From the NCBI GenBank assembly GCA_041671505.1, contig JBAZBK010000005.1, positions 202,494 through 266,493 of the forward strand: 64,000 nt of DNA, in the 5' to 3' direction. Under the pieces are notes generated by a model, which saw nothing but the letters and a program-made list of their open reading frames with translations, ran no database searches and had not been told where the DNA came from. The number at the start of each line of letters is the position of its first letter. Within the stretch, counting starts at the first letter, position 1. Positions 34,842-42,740 of this stretch are shown here, one piece after another. The translations under genes and the position numbers were made by a program. The DNA is from JACPDH01 sp041671505 (GTDB lineage: Bacteria > Acidobacteriota > Thermoanaerobaculia > Gp7-AA8).

Positions 34842-35390
34842 ATGAAACGAATCGCAATTGCCATGATCTTTCTAACGCTCGCGATTCCGGCGCTGGCCCG
34901 CGAGCTCAAGGGCATCTCGATGCCCGACCGCATCACTGTCGAAGGCAAGCAGGTCGTCCTCAACGGCATGGGGCTCCGCACGAAAATGACGTTCAAAGTC
35001 TATGTTGCCGGGCTCTACGTCGAGACCGCGACGAAGAACGCGAACATGATCCTCGCCTCTGACCAGATCCGCCGTGTCGAGATGGTCATGATGCGCGACC
35101 TCGGCAAGGAAAAGATCGCCGAGGCGGTCGAGTCGGGCTTCGAGAAGAACAGCAAGGCCAAGATGCCGGCGCTCAAGGGGCGGCTCGAGCAGTTCATCGC
35201 GGGCCTTACCGACCTGAAGGAAGGCGACAAGCTCGTCATCACCTACGTGCCCGACAAGGGCATCAACGTGCAGAGCGGCGCGAAGACCATCGCGATCGAG
35301 GGGAAGGACTTCGCAGACGCGATGTTCGCCGTCTGGCTCGGCCAGTATCCAGTCGACGAGGACCTCAAGGAAGGCATGCTCGGGATGTAA
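34842..35390 (+). CDS. Secreted chalcone-isomerase-like protein
   Basis: 182 residues with a signal peptide (MKRIAIAMIFLTLAIPALA) and the chalcone-isomerase-like core: GKQVVLNGMGLRTKMTFKVY, VAGLYVET, RRVEMVMMRDLGKEKIAEA and a closing WLGQYPVDEDLKEGMLG. Bacterial members sit in the periplasm; some bind fatty acids or haem-like ligands and none needs flavonoids. Ribosome site TAAGGAGA. Single gene with its own terminator. Confidence 0.88.
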   Translation: MKRIAIAMIFLTLAIPALARELKGISMPDRITVEGKQVVLNGMGLRTKMTFKVYVAGLYVETATKNANMILASDQIRRVEMVMMRDLGKEKIAEAVESGFEKNSKAKMPALKGRLEQFIAGLTDLKEGDKLVITYVPDKGINVQSGAKTIAIEGKDFADAMFAVWLGQYPVDEDLKEGMLGM

Positions 35391-35420
35391 GGCGAAACGC
35401 CGAACGCGAAACGCAAAACG

Positions 35421-35447
35421 AAGCCCCCGGGAGACCGGGGGCTTTTT
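35421..35447 (+). terminator. Terminator of the chalcone-isomerase-like gene
   Basis: AAGCCCCCGG-GAGA-CCGGGGGCTT followed by TTT on the plus strand, 30 bases after the stop. Confidence 0.85.
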
Positions 35448-35511
35448 CGTTAGGCAATACCATCAGGATCCCGCGAAGCAGGAGAGGAATGACAACGTCA
35501 CCGGCGTCGTC

Positions 35512-35592
35512 TGCCACCGCTGCCTGCTCATCGCCGCTCGCCTATCGCCTCTTCGCCTGCCTGCTTTGACCTCTGACCTTTGACCTATGACC
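35512..35592. repeat. GCGAAAGG and GTCAAAGG shell units side by side
   Basis: Complementary-strand units TCGCCTATCGCCTC (about 35529-35551) run straight into the second unit type, TTTGACCTTTGACC-like (35569-35592). Only one arm is present. It supplies the stop of the gene at 35585 (GRS, stop). Confidence 0.7.
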
Positions 35593-36019
35593 TGCCTCCG
35601 GCGATGTAGTCGTTCACCTCGGCATCCTCGAGCAGCACCGCGCCCGCGATCTCGACGAAGCGGTCGCAGGTAATGCTGCCGACGACTTCGGCGCGGGAGA
35701 GGATCGCACCGAGTGGCGCGCGATCCTTCACGGGCGATTCCGACGCGTCGAGGAAGGCGATCTCGATCTCGCCGCGAAGCGGTTTCGCGCGGAGCACCGC
35801 AGCGTGCCGCGTCGCGTGATCGACCTCGTGTCCCCAATCGCCGAGAGAGACGGCGAGCGTCACGCTCCGCTCGCCATGCGACGGCGGCGCGAGCGCGGCG
35901 TAGTAGAACGCGACCGTGTCGGCATCGTCGTGAACGAAACCGAAGCTCGCGCGGCGCTCCTTGCCGCAGCAGGGGCAAAGCTCCGCATTGACGGTCGCGC
36001 CCGTCTCAACGTGCAGCAT
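35585..36019 (-). CDS. Hypothetical protein with CPCCG zinc motif
   Basis: 144 residues if started at ATG 36019; a 161-residue form from 36070 is possible, and neither has a clear ribosome site. Begins with NAELCPCCGKERRASFGFVH, a probable metal or structural Cys knot, then a mixed alpha/beta domain (AFYYAALAPPSHGERSVTLA). Not recognised. The last three residues GRS come from the intergenic repeat. Confidence 0.55.
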   Translation of the reverse strand: MLHVETGATVNAELCPCCGKERRASFGFVHDDADTVAFYYAALAPPSHGERSVTLAVSLGDWGHEVDHATRHAAVLRAKPLRGEIEIAFLDASESPVKDRAPLGAILSRAEVVGSITCDRFVEIAGAVLLEDAEVNDYIAGGRS

Positions 36020-36081
36020 GGAGATGATTGTACGGGCGATGCGAGCATCGGTGGAGTGCAATGGCACCATTTGCGTTCGAC

Positions 36082-36312
36082 GTCTCGGAGGGATGTCAGA
36101 AGGTAGCCGGGGGTCGCCTCGCGCAGCGGGGCGACCCCGGGACTCGAAGGCGAGGACGCGTGCACCCCAGCGGGGTGCCAGCGATTACACAGGTGCCCCG
36201 CTCTGGCACCCCTGCCGGGGTGCGAAACAATTCTCGCTCTATCACCCCGGGTCTCCCCGCTTCGCGGGTCGACCCGGGGCTACCTTCTTGCACGCCTCCG
36301 GCGTGCGGAGCG
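36082..36312. repeat. GGTAGCC palindromic element, copy 1, in a gene-free stretch
   Basis: Ends TCGGAGGGATGTCAGAAGGT on the left and GCACGCCTCCGGCGTGC on the right; inner arms AGGTAGCCGGGGGTCG and CGACCCGGGGCTACCT pair, as do CACCCCAGCGGGGTG-like hairpins in the middle. A second copy is at 54589-54825 and a broken one encloses another element at 53172-53410. The bases to 36417 hold no gene. Confidence 0.8.
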
Positions 36313-36417
36313 TCGCGACGTTGAGATCCTCGGCTGGCTTAGCCTTCCGTGAACGCAACAGGGGCGCGGCATGCCGCGCCCCTGCGAACGTCAATCGGTG
36401 ACTTCGAGTTTCTCGCC

Positions 36418-38808
36418 CTACACGTGCGCCAGCTCGGGCTTGCTCGTCCCGCGCGCGGCTCGCCGCGCGTCCCCGTACTTCAGGATCGAGCGGTACTGCC
36501 CTTCCCCGTCGAGCCCCGCCTCCGCGATCACGTGCGCGCCCTGGCCGCTGCCGAGGAAATGCCCGTGCTGGTACGGATGAAGCGACATCGAGCGGCCGAG
36601 GTCGGAGCGGATCCAGCGATACATCGTCGCCATCGTGAAGCCGGTGATTCCCATCGCCTCCTGCGCGCTCGCCTCGGGGAAAATCCGTGCGCGCTCCGCC
36701 ACCGAGAGCATGTCGAACAGCTCCGTGCTCGCGATGTAGTAGACGTCGAGATCGATCCCGTCGCGAACCAGGCGCGGAAGCGCCTCCTCGACGAACGCGT
36801 AGGCGACGCCTGACTCCTGGAGGACGATCGTGCCGTCGGCCTTACCCTTCGCCTTGCGCAGGCAGTAGACGCCGCGCGTCGCGTCGTGCGCCGGAGCGAG
36901 GCCGAGCGCCGCGCGATCGGGAACCTTCTCGTTCGGGCGCGTGACGAACGGCACGATCACCGCCGGGCGCTTCGCGAGCGCCGCGGAGAAGAGCGGGAAG
37001 ATCTCTGCCGGCTCCCACGGCGTGAGCGTGATCATCGTGCCGGGAGGGAAGTTCTCCTGCAGCAGCTGCAGCGGCTGCGGGTCGGCGTGCGTCGGCCCGT
37101 CCTCGCCCGTCTTGAGTCCCGCGTGCGCGCAGATCAGGATCATCGGCTTGTAGGGCTCGTGCGCGATCACCTCGCGCGCCTGGTTGCCGATCGCGTGAAG
37201 GCGCATGGCGATGTGTCCGAGCGGCGCGATGAATGCGCCGTACGACGACGCGACGCCGATATGCGCGCCGAACGCCGCGAGGCCCGAGAGCACGCCGCTG
37301 ATCGCGTCCTCGCAGATCCCGCCGATCGCGAGCGTGCGCGAGTCGCTGTTCGTCTGCGCGTTGTAGAAGCCGCCGGGGAATCCCTTCGCTCCCTCGTTCA
37401 CCGAGGTCGATCCGAGAAGGTCGGCGGCGGAGACGAAGATCGAGCCCTTGCTGACCTTGTTGTAGAAGCCGATCGTCTTGCCGAGCGCGGAGCGGAGCGT
37501 CGTCGAGGTGCCGGGAGCGAGCATCAGCTCCTCCGGGATCTTCCCCTCCTGCGCCGCCTCGTAGACCGTGTCGATCACCCGCTCGGGCGCGCGTAGCGTC
37601 CGCTTGTGCGCGTCGAGGCGCTCGGTCGACTTGCGTAGCCGCGTCGACAGCGTATCGACGACGCCGCGGTTCGCCTCGAGGACCTCGCGGAGAACGCTGA
37701 GCGACTGCCAGAAGCAGCTCTCGACCGTCGCCGTGTCCTTACCCGCCGCGCAGCGCTGCAGCCCGGGCTCGCAGCTCGGAACCTTCAGGTCGGCCTCGTT
37801 CATCATCGGCTCGAGCGCGTCGTAGAAGCCGCCGGTGCACATCTTGTGTCCGGCGCCATGCGAGGCTCGCCCCTCGATGCCGTACTGCCATCCTTTCACC
37901 GTGCGGTAGACGATCGCCGTCGGCTGGCCGTTGTCGATCGCGAGCGCCTTGCGCTGCGCCGCCACGACCTGCTGGAAGTCCTTGCCGTCAGGGACGAGGA
38001 TGACGTTCCAGTCGTTGATGTGGAAGAACTCCGCCGGCTCCCACTGAACGTAGTCGCCGCGCAGGTCGCCCTCGCGCGTGACGCGCTCGGAGTCGATCGA
38101 CGCCTGGTTCCAGTCGAGATGAAGGATGACGTTCCCGAGCGACGCGGTGCCGGCGAAGGCGACCGACTCGGCGACGCGGCCGGGAGTGAGGCCCCCCTCT
38201 CCCTCGATGATGTGCACCTTTGGCGCGTGCCCCGCGCCGAACGCGTCGATCGCGCCGAGACCGAGCCCCATCGACGAGGCGACGCCGACGCCCGAGGCAC
38301 CGGTCGCGAGCTTCACGAATGGAGTGGCCGGCGTCGGATGCCCGTCGAGCGCCTTCGCGCGGAACTGGCGGAAGAGCGGCGTGTCGATCGTCGGGTTGCG
38401 GCGGAAGCCGAGGAGGTCCTCGAGGCGCAGCTGGTAGGCCTCGTTAGGCGGAAGCAGCTCCGGCGAGCCGATGCGAACGATCTCGTTGCGAAGCGCCCAC
38501 ATCGCGTACAGCCCCATCGCCTTGTGGCCGGCGGCGTAGGAGATCATGTCGGAGTCGCGCCGGTCGGGGCGCGACACGTCGTACTCCATCGCGTCGAAGA
38601 GAAGCGCGGCCACGATTCTTCCCGATGAGATCGACCCGCCCGGGTGGCCCGACATCGGGACGTAGTTGTAGAGGATCGCGCAGAGCGACCTGTAGAGGGC
38701 GTCGAACGACTCGAAGCCCGCGAGCTCGCTGCGCGAGAGCGGCTGCGGCGCTCCCTCCTGCGTGATGTCGATGAACAGCGTGCTCCGCTTCACGAACGGT
38801 TCCTTCAT
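36418..38808 (-). CDS. Transketolase-family enzyme, divergent long form
   Basis: 796 residues from ATG 38808 (GGAGAG site). Shares the thiamine diphosphate fold: MSGHPGGSISSGRIVAALLF, EGEGGLTPGRVAES-like region replacing GDG, LHLDWNQASID, and the pyrimidine half with AHAGLKTGEDGPTHADPQPL. It is over 100 residues longer than the true transketolase at 6537 and very different in sequence, with an insertion around 330-450, so it probably acts on another ketose or alpha-keto acid. It follows a class I aminotransferase by 37 bases and they are likely one operon. Confidence 0.82.
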   Translation of the reverse strand: MKEPFVKRSTLFIDITQEGAPQPLSRSELAGFESFDALYRSLCAILYNYVPMSGHPGGSISSGRIVAALLFDAMEYDVSRPDRRDSDMISYAAGHKAMGLYAMWALRNEIVRIGSPELLPPNEAYQLRLEDLLGFRRNPTIDTPLFRQFRAKALDGHPTPATPFVKLATGASGVGVASSMGLGLGAIDAFGAGHAPKVHIIEGEGGLTPGRVAESVAFAGTASLGNVILHLDWNQASIDSERVTREGDLRGDYVQWEPAEFFHINDWNVILVPDGKDFQQVVAAQRKALAIDNGQPTAIVYRTVKGWQYGIEGRASHGAGHKMCTGGFYDALEPMMNEADLKVPSCEPGLQRCAAGKDTATVESCFWQSLSVLREVLEANRGVVDTLSTRLRKSTERLDAHKRTLRAPERVIDTVYEAAQEGKIPEELMLAPGTSTTLRSALGKTIGFYNKVSKGSIFVSAADLLGSTSVNEGAKGFPGGFYNAQTNSDSRTLAIGGICEDAISGVLSGLAAFGAHIGVASSYGAFIAPLGHIAMRLHAIGNQAREVIAHEPYKPMILICAHAGLKTGEDGPTHADPQPLQLLQENFPPGTMITLTPWEPAEIFPLFSAALAKRPAVIVPFVTRPNEKVPDRAALGLAPAHDATRGVYCLRKAKGKADGTIVLQESGVAYAFVEEALPRLVRDGIDLDVYYIASTELFDMLSVAERARIFPEASAQEAMGITGFTMATMYRWIRSDLGRSMSLHPYQHGHFLGSGQGAHVIAEAGLDGEGQYRSILKYGDARRAARGTSKPELAHV

Positions 38809-38845
38809 GGCGTTCTCTCCGGGCGGCCTTGGGGGCCGCGACAGC

Positions 38846-40189
38846 TCAGTAGAGGTTCTTTCCTTCGGCGACCCACGCGGCGAACCCGTCGCGGTCGCGC
38901 GATGCCTCATCGATCCGGCGGCAGGCTTCCTTCAGATCGTCCATGCCCGTCGCGATCGACATCCGCAGATAGTGCTTGCCCTCGCTTCCGACGCGGCCGA
39001 ACGAGCGGCGGTCCATCGTCGCGAGGCGATACTGGTAGAGGAGAAAGTACTGGAACATCGTCGAAGGCGTCGTGCGCGCCTTCACGTCGACCGGGAGCTT
39101 TTCCCACGCGGCGATCACGCCGAGGCGCGCGAGCAGCCCGCCGATGTTGGGGAAGGCGTAGAACGCGCCGCCGGGCTTCTGGCAGCTCACCCCGTCGATC
39201 GCGTTGAGCGCGGCGATCACGACGTCGCGCCGCTCCTCGAACGCCGTGACCATCCTGCGGATCGCCACCGGGCTCTCGGGCGACTCGATCGCGAGCTTCG
39301 CGCCGAGCTGCGTGAACGGCGGGACGCACGAGTAGTAATTGATGTTCAGGTTCTTGAATACCGCGGCCTCGTCCGCCGTCGGGAAGATCGCCCACCCGAT
39401 GCGCCCGCCGGTCCACGAGTAGGTCTTCGACACTCCGGAGACGAGAATCGTCCGCTCGATCATCGACGGAAGCGACGCGATCGACACGTGCTTCTTCCCG
39501 TCGAAGATGATGGCCTCGTAGACCTCGTCCGAATAGACGCGTACGTTAGGCGGCGCCTTCCGGAGGATCACCTCGGCGATCTCCTCGAGCTGCGCCTGCG
39601 TCGCGACGCCCCCGGTCGGATTCGACGGGAAGTTCAGGTAGATCAGCTTCGTCCGGTCCGTGATGAGCGGCTCGAGCTCGGCCGCGCCGAAATTGAAGCC
39701 CGACGCCTCGTCGAGGTGAAGCGGTACCGGCCGGAGACCGAGGTAGCGGGTGAACGACTCGTAGATCGGAAAGCCCGGGCTCGGGTAGATCACCTCGTCG
39801 CCCGGGTTGCAGTACGCCTCCTGGCAGAAGCCGATCGGCGGCTTCGCTCCCGGGAAGACGACGACGCGGTCGGCGGACAGTTCGAGCCCGCGGGCGCGAC
39901 CCATCGACTCGGCGATCGCCTGCCGCAGCGAAAGGATCCCCTGCGGGTCGGTGTAGTGCGTCATGTCGAGGTCGAGCTGGCGCTTGACCTCGTCGCGGAT
40001 GTGCGCCGGCAACGGGAAATCGGGCTCTCCCAGGTTGCACTTGATGACGCGGTGCCCCTCGTCTTCGAGGCGCTTGATGTGCGGTCCGATCTTGAACGCG
40101 TTCTCGGTGTCGATCAGCTGCACACGGTCGGAATAGAGGCTGCGCGAGCCGGTGGCATCGATACGCGACGTCTCGAGGGCGGTACTCAT
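38846..40189 (-). CDS. Class I/II aminotransferase
   Basis: 447 residues. Fold type I PLP enzyme: NLGEPDFPLPAHIRDEV, FPGAKPPIGFCQEAYCNPGD, NFPSNPTGG, YSDEVYEAI and the PLP lysine in SGVSKTYSWTGGRIGW. Aspartate-aminotransferase-like, but with a long C-terminal region (DRRSFGRVGSEGKHYLRMS). Substrate unknown; pairing with a divergent transketolase suggests a shared pathway joining amino and keto compounds. Confidence 0.88.
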   Translation of the reverse strand: MSTALETSRIDATGSRSLYSDRVQLIDTENAFKIGPHIKRLEDEGHRVIKCNLGEPDFPLPAHIRDEVKRQLDLDMTHYTDPQGILSLRQAIAESMGRARGLELSADRVVVFPGAKPPIGFCQEAYCNPGDEVIYPSPGFPIYESFTRYLGLRPVPLHLDEASGFNFGAAELEPLITDRTKLIYLNFPSNPTGGVATQAQLEEIAEVILRKAPPNVRVYSDEVYEAIIFDGKKHVSIASLPSMIERTILVSGVSKTYSWTGGRIGWAIFPTADEAAVFKNLNINYYSCVPPFTQLGAKLAIESPESPVAIRRMVTAFEERRDVVIAALNAIDGVSCQKPGGAFYAFPNIGGLLARLGVIAAWEKLPVDVKARTTPSTMFQYFLLYQYRLATMDRRSFGRVGSEGKHYLRMSIATGMDDLKEACRRIDEASRDRDGFAAWVAEGKNLY

Positions 40190-40332
40190 GCGGGGGGCTC
40201 CTCTTCTGAGCTCAACTCGTCCGCGCCATCATCGATGCACCGCCGGGCCGGGCAGGGTGCGAAATGTCACATGAAGGCGTGACGGACGAGGCGAGAGGCG
40301 AAAGGCGAGAGGCGAGAGGACGCTACGCGCAG

Positions 40333-40452
40333 CGAGTTCGTAGCGCCGGCGTCCCGCCGGCATCCTCGCGGGCGTCCTCGCCCGCGAGGCCCGGTCGACC
40401 GCTCGACGGCGAGACGCCGTCGAGCCTGCCCGCGGGACGCGGGCGCTACGAA
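40333..40452. repeat. TAGCGCCGGCG palindromic element
   Basis: Self-complementary blocks CCGGCGTCCCGCCGG, GCGGGCGTCCTCGCCCGC and CGACGGCGAGACGCCGTCG lie in a row, all bracketed by GTAGCGCC and GGCGCTAC. Same building style as the other palindromes but different sequence. Confidence 0.75.
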
Positions 40453-40495
40453 TGGCCTGCTCATCGCCTCTCGCCTGTCGCCTCTCGCCTGCCTC

Positions 40496-40509
40496 ATGAC
40501 CTAAGTCAT
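40496..40509. promoter_or_regulatory. ATGAC-N4-GTCAT dyad upstream of ric
   Basis: ATGACCTAAGTCAT, 54 bases before the ric start. TGA-N6-TCA spacing fits CRP/FNR-family operators; ric/ytfE genes are commonly controlled by NO-responsive regulators, including members of that family. Confidence 0.55.
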
Positions 40510-40563
40510 CGCCCTCCCCTGCCACGCTGCGTACCCTCGGATCGTCTGAGAGGAGAACAACCC

Positions 40564-41295
40564 ATGACCATCAGCCCGAACGACCTCGTCTGCGATCTCG
40601 CGATCAACAACCGCTCCGCGATTCCCGTGTTCGAGCGGCTCGGCATCGACTACTGCTGCAACGGACAGCGCCCGCTCGCGCAGGTCTGTGAGTCGGCTGG
40701 CCTCGACGCTGCGGCGATCATCGACGAGCTTTCCCGCACGACCGAGCCTGCGCAGCTTGCGCTTCTCACGAGCAAACCGCTCGGCGAGCTCTGCGCCTAT
40801 ATCGTCCGCTACCACCACCAGATCACCAGGGACGAGCTCGAGCGCCTCGGCGGACTCGCCGCGAAGGTCGCGACGCGCCACGGCGAGAATCATCCGGAGC
40901 TCGCCGGCGTCGCCGACGCCTTCCGCCGGCTCAACGACGACATGCTCCCCCACATGATGAAGGAAGAGTCGATCCTCTTCCCCTTTGTCGCGCAGCTCGA
41001 GAGGGAGCTCGAGAGCGGCTCGCAGCTGACGCCTCCATTCTTCGGCACGGTGCAGAATCCGATCCGGATGATGCTCGCCGAGCACGACGTCGTCGGCGAC
41101 ATCCTGCGGGAGCTTCGCGCCCTTTCGAACGGCTATCAGGTCCCCGAGGATGGCTGCACGTCGTATCGCGCGCTCTACGACGGCCTGTCGGCGCTCGAGC
41201 TGCTCACGCACGAGCACATTCACATCGAGAACAACATCGCGTTTCCCCGCGCGGTCGAGCTCGAGTCGAAGGCGGTTGCGCTCGTTCGCGCCTGA
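40564..41295 (+). CDS. ric: Iron-sulfur cluster repair di-iron protein
   Basis: 243 residues from ATG 40564 (GAGGAGAAC site). ScdA/YtfE family: N-terminal DUF542 domain with IDYCCNGQRPLAQVCE, then a hemerythrin-like domain whose iron ligands lie in RYHHQITRDE, HMMKEESILFPF, EHDVVGDIL and HEHIHIENNIAFP. It repairs iron-sulfur clusters damaged by nitric oxide or oxygen in the cytosol. Single gene with an operator-like dyad upstream, matching stress control. Confidence 0.95.
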   Translation: MTISPNDLVCDLAINNRSAIPVFERLGIDYCCNGQRPLAQVCESAGLDAAAIIDELSRTTEPAQLALLTSKPLGELCAYIVRYHHQITRDELERLGGLAAKVATRHGENHPELAGVADAFRRLNDDMLPHMMKEESILFPFVAQLERELESGSQLTPPFFGTVQNPIRMMLAEHDVVGDILRELRALSNGYQVPEDGCTSYRALYDGLSALELLTHEHIHIENNIAFPRAVELESKAVALVRA

Positions 41296-41318
41296 AGGGG
41301 CGGATCGGCACGACGGAT

Positions 41319-41361
41319 AGCGGCCCCGGAAGCGGCGCCTCGCGGCCCGCTCCGGGGCTGT
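41319..41361 (+). terminator. Probable terminator of ric
   Basis: GGCCCCGGAAGCGG pairs with CCGCTCCGGGGCT; the following TGTTCATTTC is a weak U-tract. About 25 bases after the stop. Confidence 0.45.
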
Positions 41362-41502
41362 TCATTTCTCGCTCGATCGAGTGATGCAACGCACGAGATC
41401 GAGTGACTACATCCATTGCCGGAAGCAGGATGCTAGAGCGACAGTATCGTCCAGAGGGCCCGGCGTCAGGCAGTCGCCGGCCGCGCCCGAGAGGAGGCTG
41501 CC

Positions 41503-42072
41503 GTGACCACGCTTTCCTGGACCATTACGCTCGCAGTGCTGCTCGTAGCTGCCGCGATGGTGGCGCGCTACGCGTACCTCTACACCCGCCTCACAGGTAA
41601 GCGTGTGCTGACCTGCCCGGAAACGGGAGAGTCGGTCGGCGCCGATCTCGACGTGAACCGGGCCGCGACCGCGGCACTCCTCGGCGGCAAGCCTGCCCTC
41701 AGCCTCACCGACTGCACGCGCTGGCCCGAGCGGGCCGGATGCGATCAGGCCTGCCTCCACCAGCTCGAAGGCGCTCCCGCGTCGTGCAAGCTCCAGGACC
41801 TCCTCGCCGAGTGGTATCGCGGCCAGAAGTGCGCCTTCTGCAGGACGACCTTCACCGAGATCAACTGGATCGATCACAAGCCGGCCCTTCTCGCCCCCGA
41901 CCTTCGCACGATCGAGTGGAAGGACGTGCGCCCGGAGATGGTCGACCTCGTGCTGAGCACTCACGGCGCCGTCTGCTGGAACTGTCACATCGCCGAGTCG
42001 TTCCGGCGCGAGCATCCCGAGCTCGTCACCGATCGAAGATTTGCCAAACAGAACAGCGCGACCCATCATTGA
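41503..42072 (+). CDS. Membrane-anchored Cys-rich protein, one haem-type site
   Basis: 189 residues from GTG 41503 (GAGAGGAGG site). One N-terminal helix (about 5-24), then a soluble domain with many cysteines: VLTCPETGES, TDCTRWPERAGCDQACLHQL, KCAFCRTTF and VCWNCHIAESF. The last is CXXCH, a possible haem c site, if the domain is periplasmic. Not recognised as a named family. It lies between ric and a small acidic gene and may be redox related; that is inferred from context. Confidence 0.72.
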   Translation: MTTLSWTITLAVLLVAAAMVARYAYLYTRLTGKRVLTCPETGESVGADLDVNRAATAALLGGKPALSLTDCTRWPERAGCDQACLHQLEGAPASCKLQDLLAEWYRGQKCAFCRTTFTEINWIDHKPALLAPDLRTIEWKDVRPEMVDLVLSTHGAVCWNCHIAESFRREHPELVTDRRFAKQNSATHH

Positions 42073-42103
42073 TGGGGCGCCGCAGCGATCCCGGAGGTGA
42101 AGC

Positions 42104-42298
42104 ATGGTGCATTCGAGGCACGAAGCTGACGCAAAGGGCGCGGTCGAGGCCGATTTCGAGCTGATCGACGTGATCGAGGCGGCGGAAGTTCTCGGATATC
42201 AGGGACGCGGACGCGAAGAGCACAGCGGCGAGTCGAGTCCGGAAGCGATCGACGAGATCGAGGTCGACATTCTCGAGGAGGTCGGAGCAGCCCGCTGA
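42104..42298 (+). CDS. Small acidic protein, unknown
   Basis: 64 residues, very acidic (EADFELIDVIEAAEVLGY, EIEVDILEEVGAAR). Strong ribosome site GGAGGTGAAGC at ATG 42104, 31 bases after the preceding gene, so probably co-transcribed. No homologue recognised. Confidence 0.65.
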   Translation: MVHSRHEADAKGAVEADFELIDVIEAAEVLGYQGRGREEHSGESSPEAIDEIEVDILEEVGAAR

Positions 42299-42358
42299 TC
42301 GACATCGATCGGCGAGCGGGTTCGAGAGTGATCGACTGCTCGACACTGCCGTAGTCAG

Positions 42359-42390
42359 AAAGGGCGCGCACCATGCGCGCCCTTTCGTTA
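42359..42390 (+). terminator. Terminator of the 41503-42298 unit
   Basis: AAAGGGCGCGCA-CCA-TGCGCGCCCTTT followed by CGTTATT. About 60 bases after the last stop. Confidence 0.75.
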
Positions 42391-42394
42391 TTGA

Positions 42395-42430
42395 AACACA
42401 AAAGCGCACCCGGGGAGGTGCGCTTTCGTT
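42395..42430 (-). terminator. Terminator of hypFC
   Basis: Minus strand AAAGCGCACC-TCCCCG-GGTGCGCTTT followed by TGTGTTTC, 20 bases after the hypC stop; back to back with the opposite terminator. Confidence 0.75.
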
Positions 42431-42450
42431 CGATTCGTTCTGTGCGTTCG

Positions 42451-42726
42451 TTACCGCGTCGCGGCGTCCAGATCTGCGCAGACGTCGATCGCCATCGGGT
42501 CCTCGCCCGCCTCGCCGAGCAGCACTTCATAGAGCCCGAGGACGTCGAGCACCTCGTTGTCGGGGATGCGGCGAACCGCCTCGCCCGCGTGCTCGATGAT
42601 GTGATCGCCAGGCGCGATCGGTTCGACGAGCTTTGCAAGGCTGACGGTGCGCTGAACTCCCCAGCAGTCGATGACCGCCATTCCGTCAGCGACGCGTAGA
42701 ACTCTCCCGGGCATTCCTAGACACAT
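42451..42726 (-). CDS. hypC: Hydrogenase maturation chaperone HypC
   Basis: 91 residues from ATG 42726 (AAGGAGATC site). Begins MCLGMPGRVL, the HypC/HybG signature whose Cys2 carries the Fe(CN)2CO unit between HypD and the hydrogenase large subunit. The rest (MAVIDCWGVQRTVSLAKLVE, GDHIIEHAGEAVRRI) is the expected OB-like barrel and helix. It is 14 bases downstream of hypF. No hypA, B, D or E and no hydrogenase subunit lie in the window. Confidence 0.93.
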   Translation of the reverse strand: MCLGMPGRVLRVADGMAVIDCWGVQRTVSLAKLVEPIAPGDHIIEHAGEAVRRIPDNEVLDVLGLYEVLLGEAGEDPMAIDVCADLDAATR

Positions 42727-42740
42727 GACTGATCTCCTTC

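Larger units (their letters stand above)
40190..40563. other. Intergenic stretch: composite repeat plus ric promoter
   Basis: Divergent space between the aminotransferase and ric. GCGAGAGG shells (40279-40320 and 40457-40497) enclose a palindrome (40333-40452) with GTAGCGCCGGCGTCCCGCCG at one end and GGGACGCGGGCGCTACGA at the other. The ric operator follows directly. No gene seen. Confidence 0.7.
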
